Of a DNA stretch of 20,973 nucleotides, positions 1 through 8,202 are shown piece after piece; position 1 is the stretch's first letter; each line of letters opens with the position of its first letter. The notes beneath the pieces are model-generated. The model ran no database searches and had not been told where the DNA came from. It worked only from the letters and a program-made list of their open reading frames with translations. Both the position numbers and the translations under genes were made by a program. The stretch comes from DASVLX01 sp035552275 (lineage in GTDB: Bacteria > Actinomycetota > Actinomycetes > Mycobacteriales > Pseudonocardiaceae): positions 1-20,973 of the forward strand of contig DASZLR010000125.1 in NCBI GenBank assembly GCA_035552275.1, given 5' to 3'.

Positions 1-437
1 GCCAGCGACAGCCGGCCGATCGACCCGGCGACGCAACGGCAGTAGCCGTGCAACTCCTCGAACGTGGTGTAGAGCGTGCCGCGGACGTCGGCCTCGCAGC
101 CGTCGATCAGCTCGTCGAAGGCCAACAGCGGCAACCCGGTGCGCCGCGCGGTGTCGGCCAGCGCGACCAGCACCGGATCGTCGCGACGGCAGTCCAGATC
201 GTGCAGCTGCGCACGCACGTCGGCCAGACCGGCGAGCCGAACGTCATCCGGCTCGGCGCTGTCGCCGATGTCGTCCACCCGGCGGGCGAAGGCGTAGACG
301 GCCGACAGCGCCCGCCGCTTGGACGCGGGCAGCAACCGAATCCCGTAGGAGAAGTTGCGCGCCTGGTCGGCGGTGATCCGCTCGCACCGCTGGTACGCGG
401 CTTCCAGGGTGAGGGTGTCGGACACCCCGAGGGTCAT
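1..437 (-). CDS. hpnD: Presqualene diphosphate synthase HpnD-like, C-terminus cut by window edge
   Basis: This is the N-terminal part (about 145 residues) of a second trans-isoprenyl diphosphate synthase of the squalene/phytoene synthase family. The family condenses two farnesyl diphosphates; HpnD makes presqualene diphosphate for the HpnCDE route to squalene and hopanoids. Visible signs are the motif FSYGIRLLPASKRRALSAVYAFARRVDDIGD near residues 23-53, with the first Asp-rich metal-binding DDIGD, and later YCRCVAGSIGRLS near the cut. The start is the ATG whose first base is 437. Its ATGA overlaps the TGA of hpnC, the usual sign of translational coupling. The second Asp-rich motif lies beyond the left edge. 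HpnD is preferred over phytoene synthase because an HpnC-type partner is directly upstream; the assignment to HpnD rather than CrtB is inference. Confidence 0.85.
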   Translation of the reverse strand, partial: MTLGVSDTLTLEAAYQRCERITADQARNFSYGIRLLPASKRRALSAVYAFARRVDDIGDSAEPDDVRLAGLADVRAQLHDLDCRRDDPVLVALADTARRTGLPLLAFDELIDGCEADVRGTLYTTFEELHGYCRCVAGSIGRLSL

Positions 438-1366
438 CGCCCACCTCCGGTTGTGAACAGATTGATCCAGTGCCGCAACGCCACCGTCCTGCTGGGGCGG
501 GGCGTCGCGCTGAGCACGTCATAGCCAGCGTCCGCGATGGCCGCGGCCGTCGCGATGCCGCCGGCCAGATAGCCGCTGATCGCCAACCGCGCGGTGCCGC
601 GCAGGCTGCGCAACAGCGGCCGGCCCTCGTCCAGCAGGCGCAGCGCGCGCTGCGTCTCGAAGGCCAGCAACGCGCGGGCCGGGTAGCCGGCCGAGGCCGA
701 CTTCAGCGCCGGCTCGTCCACACCGAACCGGTCCATGTCCTCCTGCGGCAGGTACACCCGGCCACGGTCGAGATCCTCGGCCACGTCCTGGCAGTGCTCC
801 AGGATCTGCAGGGCCGTGCATACCTTGTCGGACAACACGATGCGGTCCGGCGTGGCCCGGTCGAAGACATAGAGAACCAGGTGGCCGACCGGATTCGCCG
901 ACAGCTCGCAATAGGCCAGCAGATCGGCGTACGTCGGATAGCGATGCACGAACTGGTCCTGCCGGTTCGCCGCGATCAACCGGTCGAACGGCTCCCGCGG
1001 AATGGCCCGGTCGCGGATCGTCGTCGCCAGGTCCGCTAGCATCGCGTGCCCGGGCAACCGGCCGGTGTAGATGTGATCCAGATCGCGGGACACCTTGTCC
1101 AGCAGGGAGATCCGGTCGCCGATCGCCTCGTCGCCGATGTCGTCCACCAGCCGCGCGAACACGTAGATCGCCTGCAGGTGCCGGCGAATCGTGGTGGGCA
1201 GCACGCGGGCGGCCACGGAGAAGTTCTCGCCACTTGCCTTGTCAAGAGGGGAATCCACCGTGGTACGCTGAGATAAATTCGTCTCACTAGTTGGGGAGGC
1301 GGGCCAGTAGCGACGAAGCAGGGCGGCCGACCATTCACGGCATGCGTTCAACGGTGCCGGTGCCAC
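434..1366 (-). CDS. hpnC: Squalene synthase HpnC-like (hydroxysqualene synthase)
   Basis: This is a trans-isoprenyl diphosphate synthase family protein of about 310 residues. In the known HpnCDE pathway HpnC turns presqualene diphosphate into hydroxysqualene. Both Asp-rich Mg-diphosphate motifs are present: ARLVDDIGDE in the first third and CQDVAEDLDRGRVYLP in the second half. The family's GENF(S/P)VA opening precedes the LPTTIRRHLQAIYVFA segment. The GTG at 1366 is chosen because GGAGGT lies 4 bases before it. An upstream GTG at 1378 has no spacer to its GGA. A downstream GTG at 1258, giving a start just before DSPLDKASGENF, fits many family members and is a real alternative, since an unusually AT-rich stretch lies at about 1268-1290. 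The gene is coupled to hpnD by an ATGA overlap and transcribed away from the MarR gene. Confidence 0.88.
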   Translation of the reverse strand: MAPAPLNACREWSAALLRRYWPASPTSETNLSQRTTVDSPLDKASGENFSVAARVLPTTIRRHLQAIYVFARLVDDIGDEAIGDRISLLDKVSRDLDHIYTGRLPGHAMLADLATTIRDRAIPREPFDRLIAANRQDQFVHRYPTYADLLAYCELSANPVGHLVLYVFDRATPDRIVLSDKVCTALQILEHCQDVAEDLDRGRVYLPQEDMDRFGVDEPALKSASAGYPARALLAFETQRALRLLDEGRPLLRSLRGTARLAISGYLAGGIATAAAIADAGYDVLSATPRPSRTVALRHWINLFTTGGGR

Positions 1367-1581
1367 GGGAACCTCCACTCCTGCAACCCAGGTGCTTCAT
1401 AGTGCCGGGCTTGATCGAAGTCCGCACCTCGAAAAACGAGCACGTGAGGTTGCGTCGTACCGGGACGACGTTCGCACGGTTTCCCTCAGGATCGGCCGAC
1501 GTCGCCACCCGAGCAACACGATGATGTCTACGTTTACCTGCCGTTATCACCCGCCCCTCCAGCAGCAGGACTGCTGTGCCA

Positions 1582-1600
1582 TACAGGTAATATGCCTGTA
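1582..1600. promoter_or_regulatory. Palindromic operator with an embedded -10-like hexamer, upstream of marR
   Basis: TACAGGTAATATGCCTGTA has perfect 6-bp arms (TACAGG/CCTGTA) and two further symmetric positions inside. It contains TAATAT (1588-1593), a fair -10 hexamer for the plus strand, about 58 bases before the marR start; no good -35 is visible. It sits between the divergent hpnC and marR genes in an otherwise gene-free stretch (about 1367-1650). A dyad covering the -10 of a MarR-family gene is typical of autoregulation. Whether it also affects the hpnCD operon, more than 200 bp away, cannot be told from sequence. Confidence 0.5.
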
Positions 1601-1650
1601 CCGTACACGTAGGCCACCGATGGTGGAAGTACCGGAAGGACGGGTCGATC

Positions 1651-2160
1651 GTGTCTCTGCGGCGAACCGCGGGTAAGGCCGTTTCGGACCAGACGGTCGA
1701 TGACACGGTCGACGTGATCGAGACCGAGATGACTCGGCTGTCGCGGACGATCGCCCTGCTCAGCCGGTCGGCCGACGCGCCGCTCGGATTGGACCGCGCG
1801 GGCTACGTGCTGTTGCGCACACTGGAGCGGATCGGCCCGGCCAGTATCAACGCGATCGCGATGGCAGTCGGGCTGGACGGGTCCACGGTGACCAGGCAGG
1901 TCGCGGCGATGAACCGGCTCGGCCTGGTCGAGCGGACCACCAATCCGGGCGACCGACGCTCCTGCATCATCAGCCCGACCGCGACCGGCCACGAGGCCAT
2001 GCAGGATGTCGTGCTCACCCGGCGGGCCAACCTGGCCTCGGTCACCAGCGACTGGTCCGACGACGACCGCAACATGCTGGGCAGGCTGCTGGCGAGGCTG
2101 AACGATTCGATCGCCCGCGCCACCGGTTGTTGCGACCCGGCCGCCCAGTCCGCCGGCTGA
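1651..2160 (+). CDS. MarR-family transcriptional regulator
   Basis: A 169-residue winged-helix regulator. The central region reads as a MarR DNA-binding domain: LRTLERIGPASINAIAMAVGLDGSTVTRQVAAM is the helix-turn-helix, with STVTRQV as recognition helix, followed by the LGLVERTTNPGDRRS wing that is highly conserved in the family. Flanking helices would form the dimer interface. The GTG start at 1651 follows GGAAGGA at 1634-1640; the protein has a short polar N-terminal extension (about 20 residues) before the first helix. The gene diverges from hpnC and converges on the tRNA pair. A palindrome 50 bases upstream is a probable autoregulatory site. Its ligand and targets are unknown; control of hopanoid synthesis is possible only from position. 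Confidence 0.9.
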   Translation: MSLRRTAGKAVSDQTVDDTVDVIETEMTRLSRTIALLSRSADAPLGLDRAGYVLLRTLERIGPASINAIAMAVGLDGSTVTRQVAAMNRLGLVERTTNPGDRRSCIISPTATGHEAMQDVVLTRRANLASVTSDWSDDDRNMLGRLLARLNDSIARATGCCDPAAQSAG

Positions 2161-2193
2161 GCCGATCGCCGACGCGGCCGAGCTGATCTTCGG

Positions 2194-2267
2194 TCGGGAT
2201 GGCCGGATTCGAACCGGCGGCCCCCCGCTCCCAAAGCGGGTGCGCTACCAAACTGCGCCACATCCCG
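2194..2267 (-). tRNA. tRNA-Pro (anticodon TGG)
   Basis: Read on the minus strand this is a complete 74-base cloverleaf. The acceptor arms CGGGATG/CATCCCG pair, with discriminator A; the D stem is GCGC/GCGC; the anticodon stem CCCGC/GCGGG encloses loop TTTGGGA, giving anticodon TGG; the T arm is CCGGTTCGAATCCGG. CCA is not encoded. It lies 23 bases downstream of tRNA-Gly on the same strand and was probably transcribed with it. Confidence 0.97.
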
Positions 2268-2290
2268 GTACTTCGCACTGCTGCACTGCG

Positions 2291-2361
2291 AGCGGGTGAC
2301 GGGAATCGAACCCGCATGACCAGCTTGGAAGGCTGGGGCTCTGCCATTGAGCTACACCCGC
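2291..2361 (-). tRNA. tRNA-Gly (anticodon TCC)
   Basis: A 71-base cloverleaf on the minus strand: acceptor arms GCGGGTG/CACCCGC with discriminator T, D stem GCTC/GAGC, anticodon stem CCAGC/GCTGG around loop CTTCCAA (anticodon TCC), T arm CGGGTTCGATTCCCG. CCA is not encoded. It is the first gene of the Gly-Pro tRNA pair. A TATGCT hexamer on the minus strand (2395-2390), about 29 bases upstream, is a possible -10, but the matching -35 is poor. Confidence 0.97.
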
Positions 2362-2505
2362 GTACCGCCGACCCACCGACAGCACGGCAAGCATACCGAG
2401 TCACGGCCGCTGATCTCCGGCGGACGGCCGGCGACGGTCCACGGAGCGTGGTTGCCGCAGGTAGCATGACCCGACCAGGTGATCGAGGGAGTGGGCAGCG
2501 GTACC

Positions 2506-3147
<642 letters not shown>

Positions 3148-4222
3148 TCGTCGTGTCGTCCACCTGGTGGTCGCGTTCATTGTTCGGCTCGTGGCCGAAC
3201 CTGTTCCGACAACTCATGGCCGAGCTCCCGGTCGACCGCTATCGCGTCGCCGGCATATTGCATCCCAACCTCTGGCACGGCCACAGTCCCCTGCAGATCC
3301 GGCTGTGGTTGGCGGACTGCCTCCGCGCCGGGCTGATGCTGGTCCCGCCCGTCGAAGGCTGGGGCGCGGCGCTGATCGCGGCCGACGTCGTGATCGGCGA
3401 TCACGGGGCGGTGACCTGCTATGCGACGACACTGGACAAGCCGATTCTGCTGGCCAGTTTCCCGGACGACGATGTCGCGGCCGGCTCCTGCGTCGATCTG
3501 ATGGGTGCGATGGCACCGCGCCTGGACCGACGGAGACCGCTCCGCCGACAGGTCGAGGAAGCGACGAACGAATTCACACCTGGGCGCTACGGACAGGTCG
3601 CGGACCTGATCACCTCAGCGCCCGGCGAGGCGGCGGTCCGGCTACGGGAGGTCTGTTACCGCCTGATGGATCTGTCCGAACCGGACGGCGATCCGCAGGT
3701 GCCGGTGCTCACCGTCGACCGACTGGCCAGCGCGACCGGGTCCGGCGCGGCTCGGGTGTCCGCGATTCTCGCCGCCGGCGAGATCACCGATGCCGGCGAC
3801 GTGTCGTTGCGCCGGCACTCGGCGGACGCCATGCGCGATCGACCGCTGCCAGCCGAGCCGGCACTGGACGATCCACATCTGCTCGCGCACGCCGAACATC
3901 CGACCCGGTCGCTGCGCAGCACCGCGGGAATCATTTTCTGCTACCAGGAAGATCTGGCGATGGAGCCGGTAGGGTGGCTGGCGGAGACACTGCCGTCGTA
4001 TCCGGCATGCCTGCTGGCAGCCGTGGTCACCGACTCCGGCGACTGTCTGATTCGGACTCGGGATGGCGTCGAGCTGCGGCTGGAGGTCGACGCACTGGAC
4101 CCGCTGTGCGCGGCATCCGCCGTCTACCTGTGGCTGACTTCGCCAAACGGCCGCGACGAACTGCCCCCACTGCTACGTATCGACGTCGGCGATGGTCCCC
4201 GGACCGTGCGCGGCCACCGCGC

Positions 4223-6367
4223 CTAGTCTGAATCGGACAGTCGAGCCGCGATCTCGGCCGCCTTCGGGCTGCCCAGTCGCACGAAAATCGCCAGCGCCTG
4301 CCGCAAACAGCCCTGCTCGGCCTCGGTATCGCTCTGCTCGGCGTGCAGGTCCGCGAGCAGGAGCAGCACGTCAGCCTGGCTGCCGAGCGACCCGTCCGCA
4401 TCGAAATGCCGTAGCGCCTCGCCGGCGGCCTCGATGGCCGCCGCGAGCTGTCCCAGGCCGCGCTGGGCCTGGGAGCGCGCCCACGCGACTTTGGCCTTGT
4501 TGTCCCGCTCCGTATTGTCCCGTTCCTTGGTGCCGCCAAAGAACTTCCCGGCCTCGACCAGTTCCTCCTGGGCCGCGGCGAACCGCTGCTGGGCGAGGAA
4601 CAATCGGCCGCGGTGCAATTGGAGCAGGGCGTACATCCGCTGCTGATCATCCTGGTGCGCGGCCGAGACCGCGTCCCAGGACTGGTTCCAGTAGTCGACG
4701 GCCGCGGCGGTGTTGCCTCGCCGGGCCTCGACCTTGCCCAGCCATTCCAGCGCACTCTGTATGCCCCGCGCCCGCTGTATCCAGTCCTCGTCACCCAGGC
4801 GGCGGGCAGCGGCCAGCGACTCCGCGAAGCTGTCCGCGGCCAGGGTCAACTCGCCCACCGCCAGTTGGGCCGAGCCCAGCTGAGAGCTCAGCCGCAGCAC
4901 AGCCAGGTCGTTGCCGGTCCGTAGCGCGGCGCCCAGCCCCAACTGGTGGGTGTCGATCCAGGCGTCGTAATGCCGGTGTTGGTGGAGCAGGCCCCACAGC
5001 GCCTCACACAGTTGCCAGCACAAGTCGTCCAACCCGTGCCGCTCGGCAAGGGCGACCGCTTCCACCAGGTTGGGCCGCTCGGTCTCCAAACAGGTGAATG
5101 CGTTCTGGCGAGGATCGGCTCCCTGGCGATTCGCTGGGATCACGGCGAACAACGGGCCGACCCGCCACCGTTCAGACAGCACCCGGTCGTACCCGACCGT
5201 GTCGCGCAGGTACCACGTCACCACCCGCTCGATAGCCGCCAGCGTCGACGCCGGATCCTCGTCCTTGACCGCGCGCCCCACGGCGTGTGTCCGCACCGCC
5301 TCGTGGAACCGGTACCGCTCCGCCCGGACCTCGGTCAGCAGCCCAGCTTGGCTGAGTTCGTCGAGCTCATCCGCGGCCTCCCCGTCCGCCATGCCCAGCA
5401 GCGCGGCCGCCGCGGCGAGGCTGAACTCGGCACCCGGATGCAGTGCCATCAGTCGGTACGTGCGCCGCTGCGGCTCCGACATCTCCTGATATGCCAGGTC
5501 AAACCTCTCGTTGACGATCTGTTGCGCGTCGCGAGGCAGTCCCCTCGTCCCCTGCTCACAGAACTTGCTGAGCAACCGCTGCGCCCGGCGCGGTTTCGCG
5601 TTGCTCAGCGACTCGGCGATCTGGCCGATCAGCAGCGGGAACCCGGCGCAGTTCGTGACCACCGCGCTCTCGCGCGCCCCGTCCAGCGAACCATCCTCCC
5701 AGCGCAGGTGCGCCCGCAGCAGCCGCTGACTGAAGGCGGTGTCCAGCGGATCGACGGACCAGGACCGGAAGCCCATGCTGTGCAGGCCCACCAGCGGACG
5801 CCTGCTGGTGACGATCACCACCGAGCCCGGGGAACTGAGCAGGAACGGCTGGACCTGACCGATCTGGGACACACCGTCCAGCCACAGCAGCAAACGCTTG
5901 CCGTCGGTCACCGTGTGAAAACGTGCCTCGGCGGCGGCGAGCGACGTGGGCAGCTCAGCGTACGGAACGTCGAGGTCGACCAGGGCGAGATTGAATCCGG
6001 CCAGCAGCGCCAACGAGGTTCCCTGGCGCCGATCGCCGAGGGGAATTCGGATCCCACCGTCCGGGAAGCGTTCTTTGTTGTCCCAGTACCATTTGCGGAC
6101 CGCTGCGGCGACCCCGATTCCAGGTGGGCCGTGCAAGGCCAGCGTCGTCGCCCGGCCGGCGTCCTGACATTCCCGGTGCTCCCGGCTCATCGCCCGGTGT
6201 ACCGGCATGCGGTTCACGAACACGGCCGGCGGCGGTTGGATATGTCGGGGAACGGTGGCCGGGCGGCTCGGCTCGTTGGCCACGACCTGCAAATTGTCGA
6301 TGCGGCCAGCTTGCACGATCAGTCCGTTCACCGGTCCGTTCACCGAATTGTCCGTCGTCTCGTCCAC
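4223..6367 (-). CDS. STAND-type NTPase-like protein with TPR repeats and degenerate P-loop
   Basis: A 714-residue protein built like actinobacterial AfsR/NB-ARC STAND proteins. Residues 8-29 hold the short repeat SVNGPVNGLIVQAGRIDNLQV, a kind of N-terminal tag seen in many STAND/TPR proteins. The ATPase region follows: LHGPPGIGVAA at 78-88 (P-loop position), LLLWLDG at 159-165 (Walker B), VIVTSRR at 184-190 (sensor region) and GFPLLIGQIAESL (GLPL-like). A winged-helix segment ends with YRFHEAVRTHA. From about residue 400 on come helical TPR-like repeats. The P-loop lacks the invariant Lys and the following Ser/Thr (V86-A87 instead), so ATP binding may be weak or lost. No N-terminal effector enzyme is fused. 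The GTG start at 6367 has GGGGGTGA just upstream. It lies 55 bases downstream of the PPOX gene. Function is unknown; signalling or defence roles are possible. Confidence 0.85.
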   Translation of the reverse strand: MDETTDNSVNGPVNGLIVQAGRIDNLQVVANEPSRPATVPRHIQPPPAVFVNRMPVHRAMSREHRECQDAGRATTLALHGPPGIGVAAAVRKWYWDNKERFPDGGIRIPLGDRRQGTSLALLAGFNLALVDLDVPYAELPTSLAAAEARFHTVTDGKRLLLWLDGVSQIGQVQPFLLSSPGSVVIVTSRRPLVGLHSMGFRSWSVDPLDTAFSQRLLRAHLRWEDGSLDGARESAVVTNCAGFPLLIGQIAESLSNAKPRRAQRLLSKFCEQGTRGLPRDAQQIVNERFDLAYQEMSEPQRRTYRLMALHPGAEFSLAAAAALLGMADGEAADELDELSQAGLLTEVRAERYRFHEAVRTHAVGRAVKDEDPASTLAAIERVVTWYLRDTVGYDRVLSERWRVGPLFAVIPANRQGADPRQNAFTCLETERPNLVEAVALAERHGLDDLCWQLCEALWGLLHQHRHYDAWIDTHQLGLGAALRTGNDLAVLRLSSQLGSAQLAVGELTLAADSFAESLAAARRLGDEDWIQRARGIQSALEWLGKVEARRGNTAAAVDYWNQSWDAVSAAHQDDQQRMYALLQLHRGRLFLAQQRFAAAQEELVEAGKFFGGTKERDNTERDNKAKVAWARSQAQRGLGQLAAAIEAAGEALRHFDADGSLGSQADVLLLLADLHAEQSDTEAEQGCLRQALAIFVRLGSPKAAEIAARLSDSD
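4500..4529. repeat. 15-bp imperfect tandem duplication inside the STAND gene
   Basis: TTGTCCCGCTCCGTA (4500-4514) is followed by TTGTCCCGTTCCTTG (4515-4529). On the coding minus strand it gives the in-frame peptide doublet ERDNT-ERDNK within the TPR region. It looks like a local slippage duplication that adds five residues between helices. Confidence 0.7.
6322..6345. repeat. 12-bp perfect tandem duplication at the start of the STAND gene
   Basis: GTCCGTTCACCG occurs twice in a row (6322-6333 and 6334-6345). It encodes the VNGP/VNGL doublet in the N-terminal tag of the STAND protein. The exact nucleotide identity suggests recent duplication, or a structural repeat kept by selection. Confidence 0.75.
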
Positions 6368-6422
6368 AAATTCACCCCCGGTGCACGCTGGATGACCACC
6401 ATACCGAGATTGGCGTTGCCTG

Positions 6423-6839
6423 TCAGGACGCCGACCAGCCCACCCATCGGGTGATGTCCACCCGGATCACCGGGCCAGCGGGCCGAACGGCCTGGTACTG
6501 GGGATATTTCGCCACCAGACGGTCGATCGGCGCGGCCATCGCCGCGGGTTCCCGGACGATCCTCGCCCGGCCGTCGACGCGCACCCACCACAGTCGGTTC
6601 CAGTCCTCGGCATAGTGGTCGACCAGCAGCGACACCAACGGATTCGCCTCGATGTTCCGCAGCCGGCGCAGCTCGCGACTGGTCTTGGGCTTGTCATCGA
6701 CAGCGATCACCGCGACATCGCCGTCGACGGCGAACACCGCCGGCACCAGATGCGGCTGGCCGTGCTCGTCCACTGTGGCCAGTCGGGCGATCGGGGCCGA
6801 CTCGAACCGTTGTCGACACTGCGCTTCCGCCAGTCTCAT
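6423..6839 (-). CDS. PPOX-class probable F420-dependent oxidoreductase (Rv0121-type family)
   Basis: A 138-residue split-barrel flavin/deazaflavin protein. The opening FESAPIARLATVDEHGQPHLVPAVFAVDGDVAVIAVDDKPK, then NPLVSLLVDHYAEDWNRLWWVRVDGRARIV and a C-terminal KYPQYQ motif, match the PPOX-class family typified by mycobacterial Rv0121. Members are predicted to use F420, but the substrate is unknown. The start at ATG 6839 gives the MRLAEAQCRQRFESAPIARLAT opening; no strong ribosome site is visible. A 7-codon mini-frame begins at ATG 6859 and ends in a TGA overlapping ATG 6839, so translation may be coupled to the upstream nei1 gene, whose stop is at 6861. It probably belongs to the ligA-rpiB-nei1 transcript. 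Confidence 0.85.
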   Translation of the reverse strand: MRLAEAQCRQRFESAPIARLATVDEHGQPHLVPAVFAVDGDVAVIAVDDKPKTSRELRRLRNIEANPLVSLLVDHYAEDWNRLWWVRVDGRARIVREPAAMAAPIDRLVAKYPQYQAVRPAGPVIRVDITRWVGWSAS

Positions 6840-6859
6840 CCGGAATCAACCAGTCTCAT
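6830..6859. repeat. Direct repeat of the PPOX gene start, 10 bp, copies 20 bp apart
   Basis: On the minus strand ATGAGACTGG occurs at 6859-6850 and again at 6839-6830. The upstream copy opens the mini-frame MRLVDSG, which ends in a TGA overlapping the downstream ATG. The downstream copy opens the real gene (MRLAEAQ). The arrangement looks like a short duplication of the initiation region. Confidence 0.6.
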
Positions 6860-6860
6860 A

Positions 6861-7673
6861 TCAATCACCGGCCTGACAGTTCGGGCACCAGTACAGGTTC
6901 CGGCCGGCGAGCACGGCGGCCGCCACCGCCGTCCCGCATACCAGGCACGGCATGCCGGCCCGCCGGTACACGTAGACCTCGCCGCCGTGCCGGTCCTGGC
7001 GTGGTGGACGGCCCATCGCGGCCGGTTCGTGTTCCGGTCGCACCGTGTCGATCCGGCCGGTCCGCAGGCCGGCGCGCATCAGCGACACCAGATCGGCCCA
7101 CAACGCCGACCACAGGTCGTGATCGATTCGCCGAGCCTCCCGCAGCGGCGGTATCCGATGACGGAACAGCAGTTCCGCGCGGTAGACGTTGCCGACTCCG
7201 GACACCACGGCCTGGTCGAGCAACAGCTGCGCGATCGGCACTCGCGACCTCGACAGCCGCGCCCAGGATCGCGCCGGGTCGGCGTCCTTGCGCAACGGGT
7301 CCGCACCGAGCCGGGCGTGCAGGGCGGTGACCTCGGCTCCGGTCAACAGCTCGCAACGAGTCGGACCGCGCAGGTCGGCGAAATGGGTCGGCCCGACAAT
7401 CCGCATCCGCACCTGGCCGACCGGCTCCGTCACCGGCAGCGGGGCTTCGGCGAATGAGCCATACAGCCCGAGGTGCACGTGCACGACGGCGTCCGGGCCG
7501 AAGTCGTGCAACAGATGTTTTCCATGAGCCTCTGCTCGTAGCAGCGTCCGATTGTCAACAATCGACGCGGCCGGACCGAACCGGCCCTGGGGGCTGGTGA
7601 CGCGGACGATCTTGCCGCCGTAGCGACGCTGGTGCAGCCGGGCCAGCCGGTGCAGGGTGTGCCCCTCGGGCAT
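6861..7673 (-). CDS. nei: Fpg/Nei-family DNA glycosylase, Nei1 type (endonuclease VIII-like)
   Basis: A 270-residue base-excision repair glycosylase/AP lyase. The mature N-terminus PEGHT supplies the catalytic Pro2 and Glu3 after Met removal. AHGKHLLHDF carries the conserved Lys of the family, VVHVHLGLYGSF follows, and LLDQAVVSGVGNVYRAELLFR is the helix-two-turn-helix. A C-terminal zinc finger is complete: CLVC, then CPNC. The sequence is very close in pattern to mycobacterial Nei1 (Rv2464c), which removes oxidised pyrimidines. The ATG at 7673 is fixed by the catalytic N-terminus. It lies 21 bases after rpiB, the same neighbour as in mycobacteria (Rv2465c), and downstream of ligA, so BER glycosylase and ligase may share a transcript. 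A 16-bp near-palindrome lies inside it at 7549-7564. Confidence 0.95.
   Translation of the reverse strand: MPEGHTLHRLARLHQRRYGGKIVRVTSPQGRFGPAASIVDNRTLLRAEAHGKHLLHDFGPDAVVHVHLGLYGSFAEAPLPVTEPVGQVRMRIVGPTHFADLRGPTRCELLTGAEVTALHARLGADPLRKDADPARSWARLSRSRVPIAQLLLDQAVVSGVGNVYRAELLFRHRIPPLREARRIDHDLWSALWADLVSLMRAGLRTGRIDTVRPEHEPAAMGRPPRQDRHGGEVYVYRRAGMPCLVCGTAVAAAVLAGRNLYWCPNCQAGD
7549..7564. repeat. Near-palindrome CGATTGTCAACAATCG, copy 1 of a recurrent motif
   Basis: It has 7-bp arms CGATTGT/ACAATCG around a CA centre, inside the nei coding region. It matches, except in the centre, the perfect palindrome at 15930-15945 and the core of the one at 19940-19953. Confidence 0.6.
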
Positions 7674-7694
7674 TCGAAACTCTCGGGGGCGCGC

Positions 7695-8168
7695 TCAGGG
7701 CGCGGGCAGTTCGGGCGGCGTGCCGGTGCGCTCGTACTCGGTCAGCAGCGCGATCCGCCGCTGGTGCCGCTCGCCCTGCGAGAACGGCGTGGACAGGAAC
7801 GCCTCGGCGATCTCGGTGGCCTGCTCGACGCTGTGCATCCGGGCGCCGATGCCGGCGACCTGGGCGTCGTTGTGCTCGCGGGACAGCTTGGCCGTCTCCA
7901 CGCTCCACGCCAGCGCCGCCCGGCAGCCGGGCACTTTGTTCGCCGCGATCTGCTCGCCGTTGCCGGAACCGCCGATCACGATGCCGAGGCTGCCCTCGTC
8001 GGCGACCGTCCGCCGCGCGGTCTCCACGCAGAACGGCGGGTAGTCGTCATCGGCGTCATAGCTCGCCGGGCCGATGTCGGTCACCTCGTAACCGAGCCCG
8101 GACAGGTGCTTGACGAGGTGCCCCTTCAATTCGAAGCCGGCGTGGTCGGAGCCGAGGTAGACGCGCAC
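7695..8168 (-). CDS. rpiB: Ribose-5-phosphate isomerase B
   Basis: A 157-residue RpiB/LacAB-type isomerase that interconverts ribose 5-phosphate and ribulose 5-phosphate in the pentose phosphate pathway. Key elements are SDHAGFELK at residues 7-15, the GGSGNGEQIAANK phosphate/anion loop at 66-78, and SREHNDAQVAGIGARM near 96-111. E72 sits where actinobacterial RpiB uses Glu rather than the Cys of E. coli RpiB as catalytic base, as in the mycobacterial enzyme; H99 is the likely ring-opening residue. The frame is open upstream into ligA, but GTG 8168 gives the family's normal MRVYLGSDHAGF start and normal length, leaving a 34-base gap after ligA. No strong ribosome site is seen. Gene order ligA-rpiB-nei suggests one transcript. 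Confidence 0.95.
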   Translation of the reverse strand: MRVYLGSDHAGFELKGHLVKHLSGLGYEVTDIGPASYDADDDYPPFCVETARRTVADEGSLGIVIGGSGNGEQIAANKVPGCRAALAWSVETAKLSREHNDAQVAGIGARMHSVEQATEIAEAFLSTPFSQGERHQRRIALLTEYERTGTPPELPAP

Positions 8169-8202
8169 GTCGGTGAGTCTGCCATCCGGCCGGTCACCGC
8201 CG

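Noticed and set aside
2194..2361. tRNA pair as an integration site for a mobile element
   Set aside because: No integrase, no repeated tRNA 3' end and no composition break are visible on either side within the window.
4946..6454. A roughly 500-codon plus-strand frame opposite the STAND gene
   Set aside because: It is a shadow of the STAND coding sequence; composition is Arg/Gln/Pro/His-rich and there is no ribosome site or domain.
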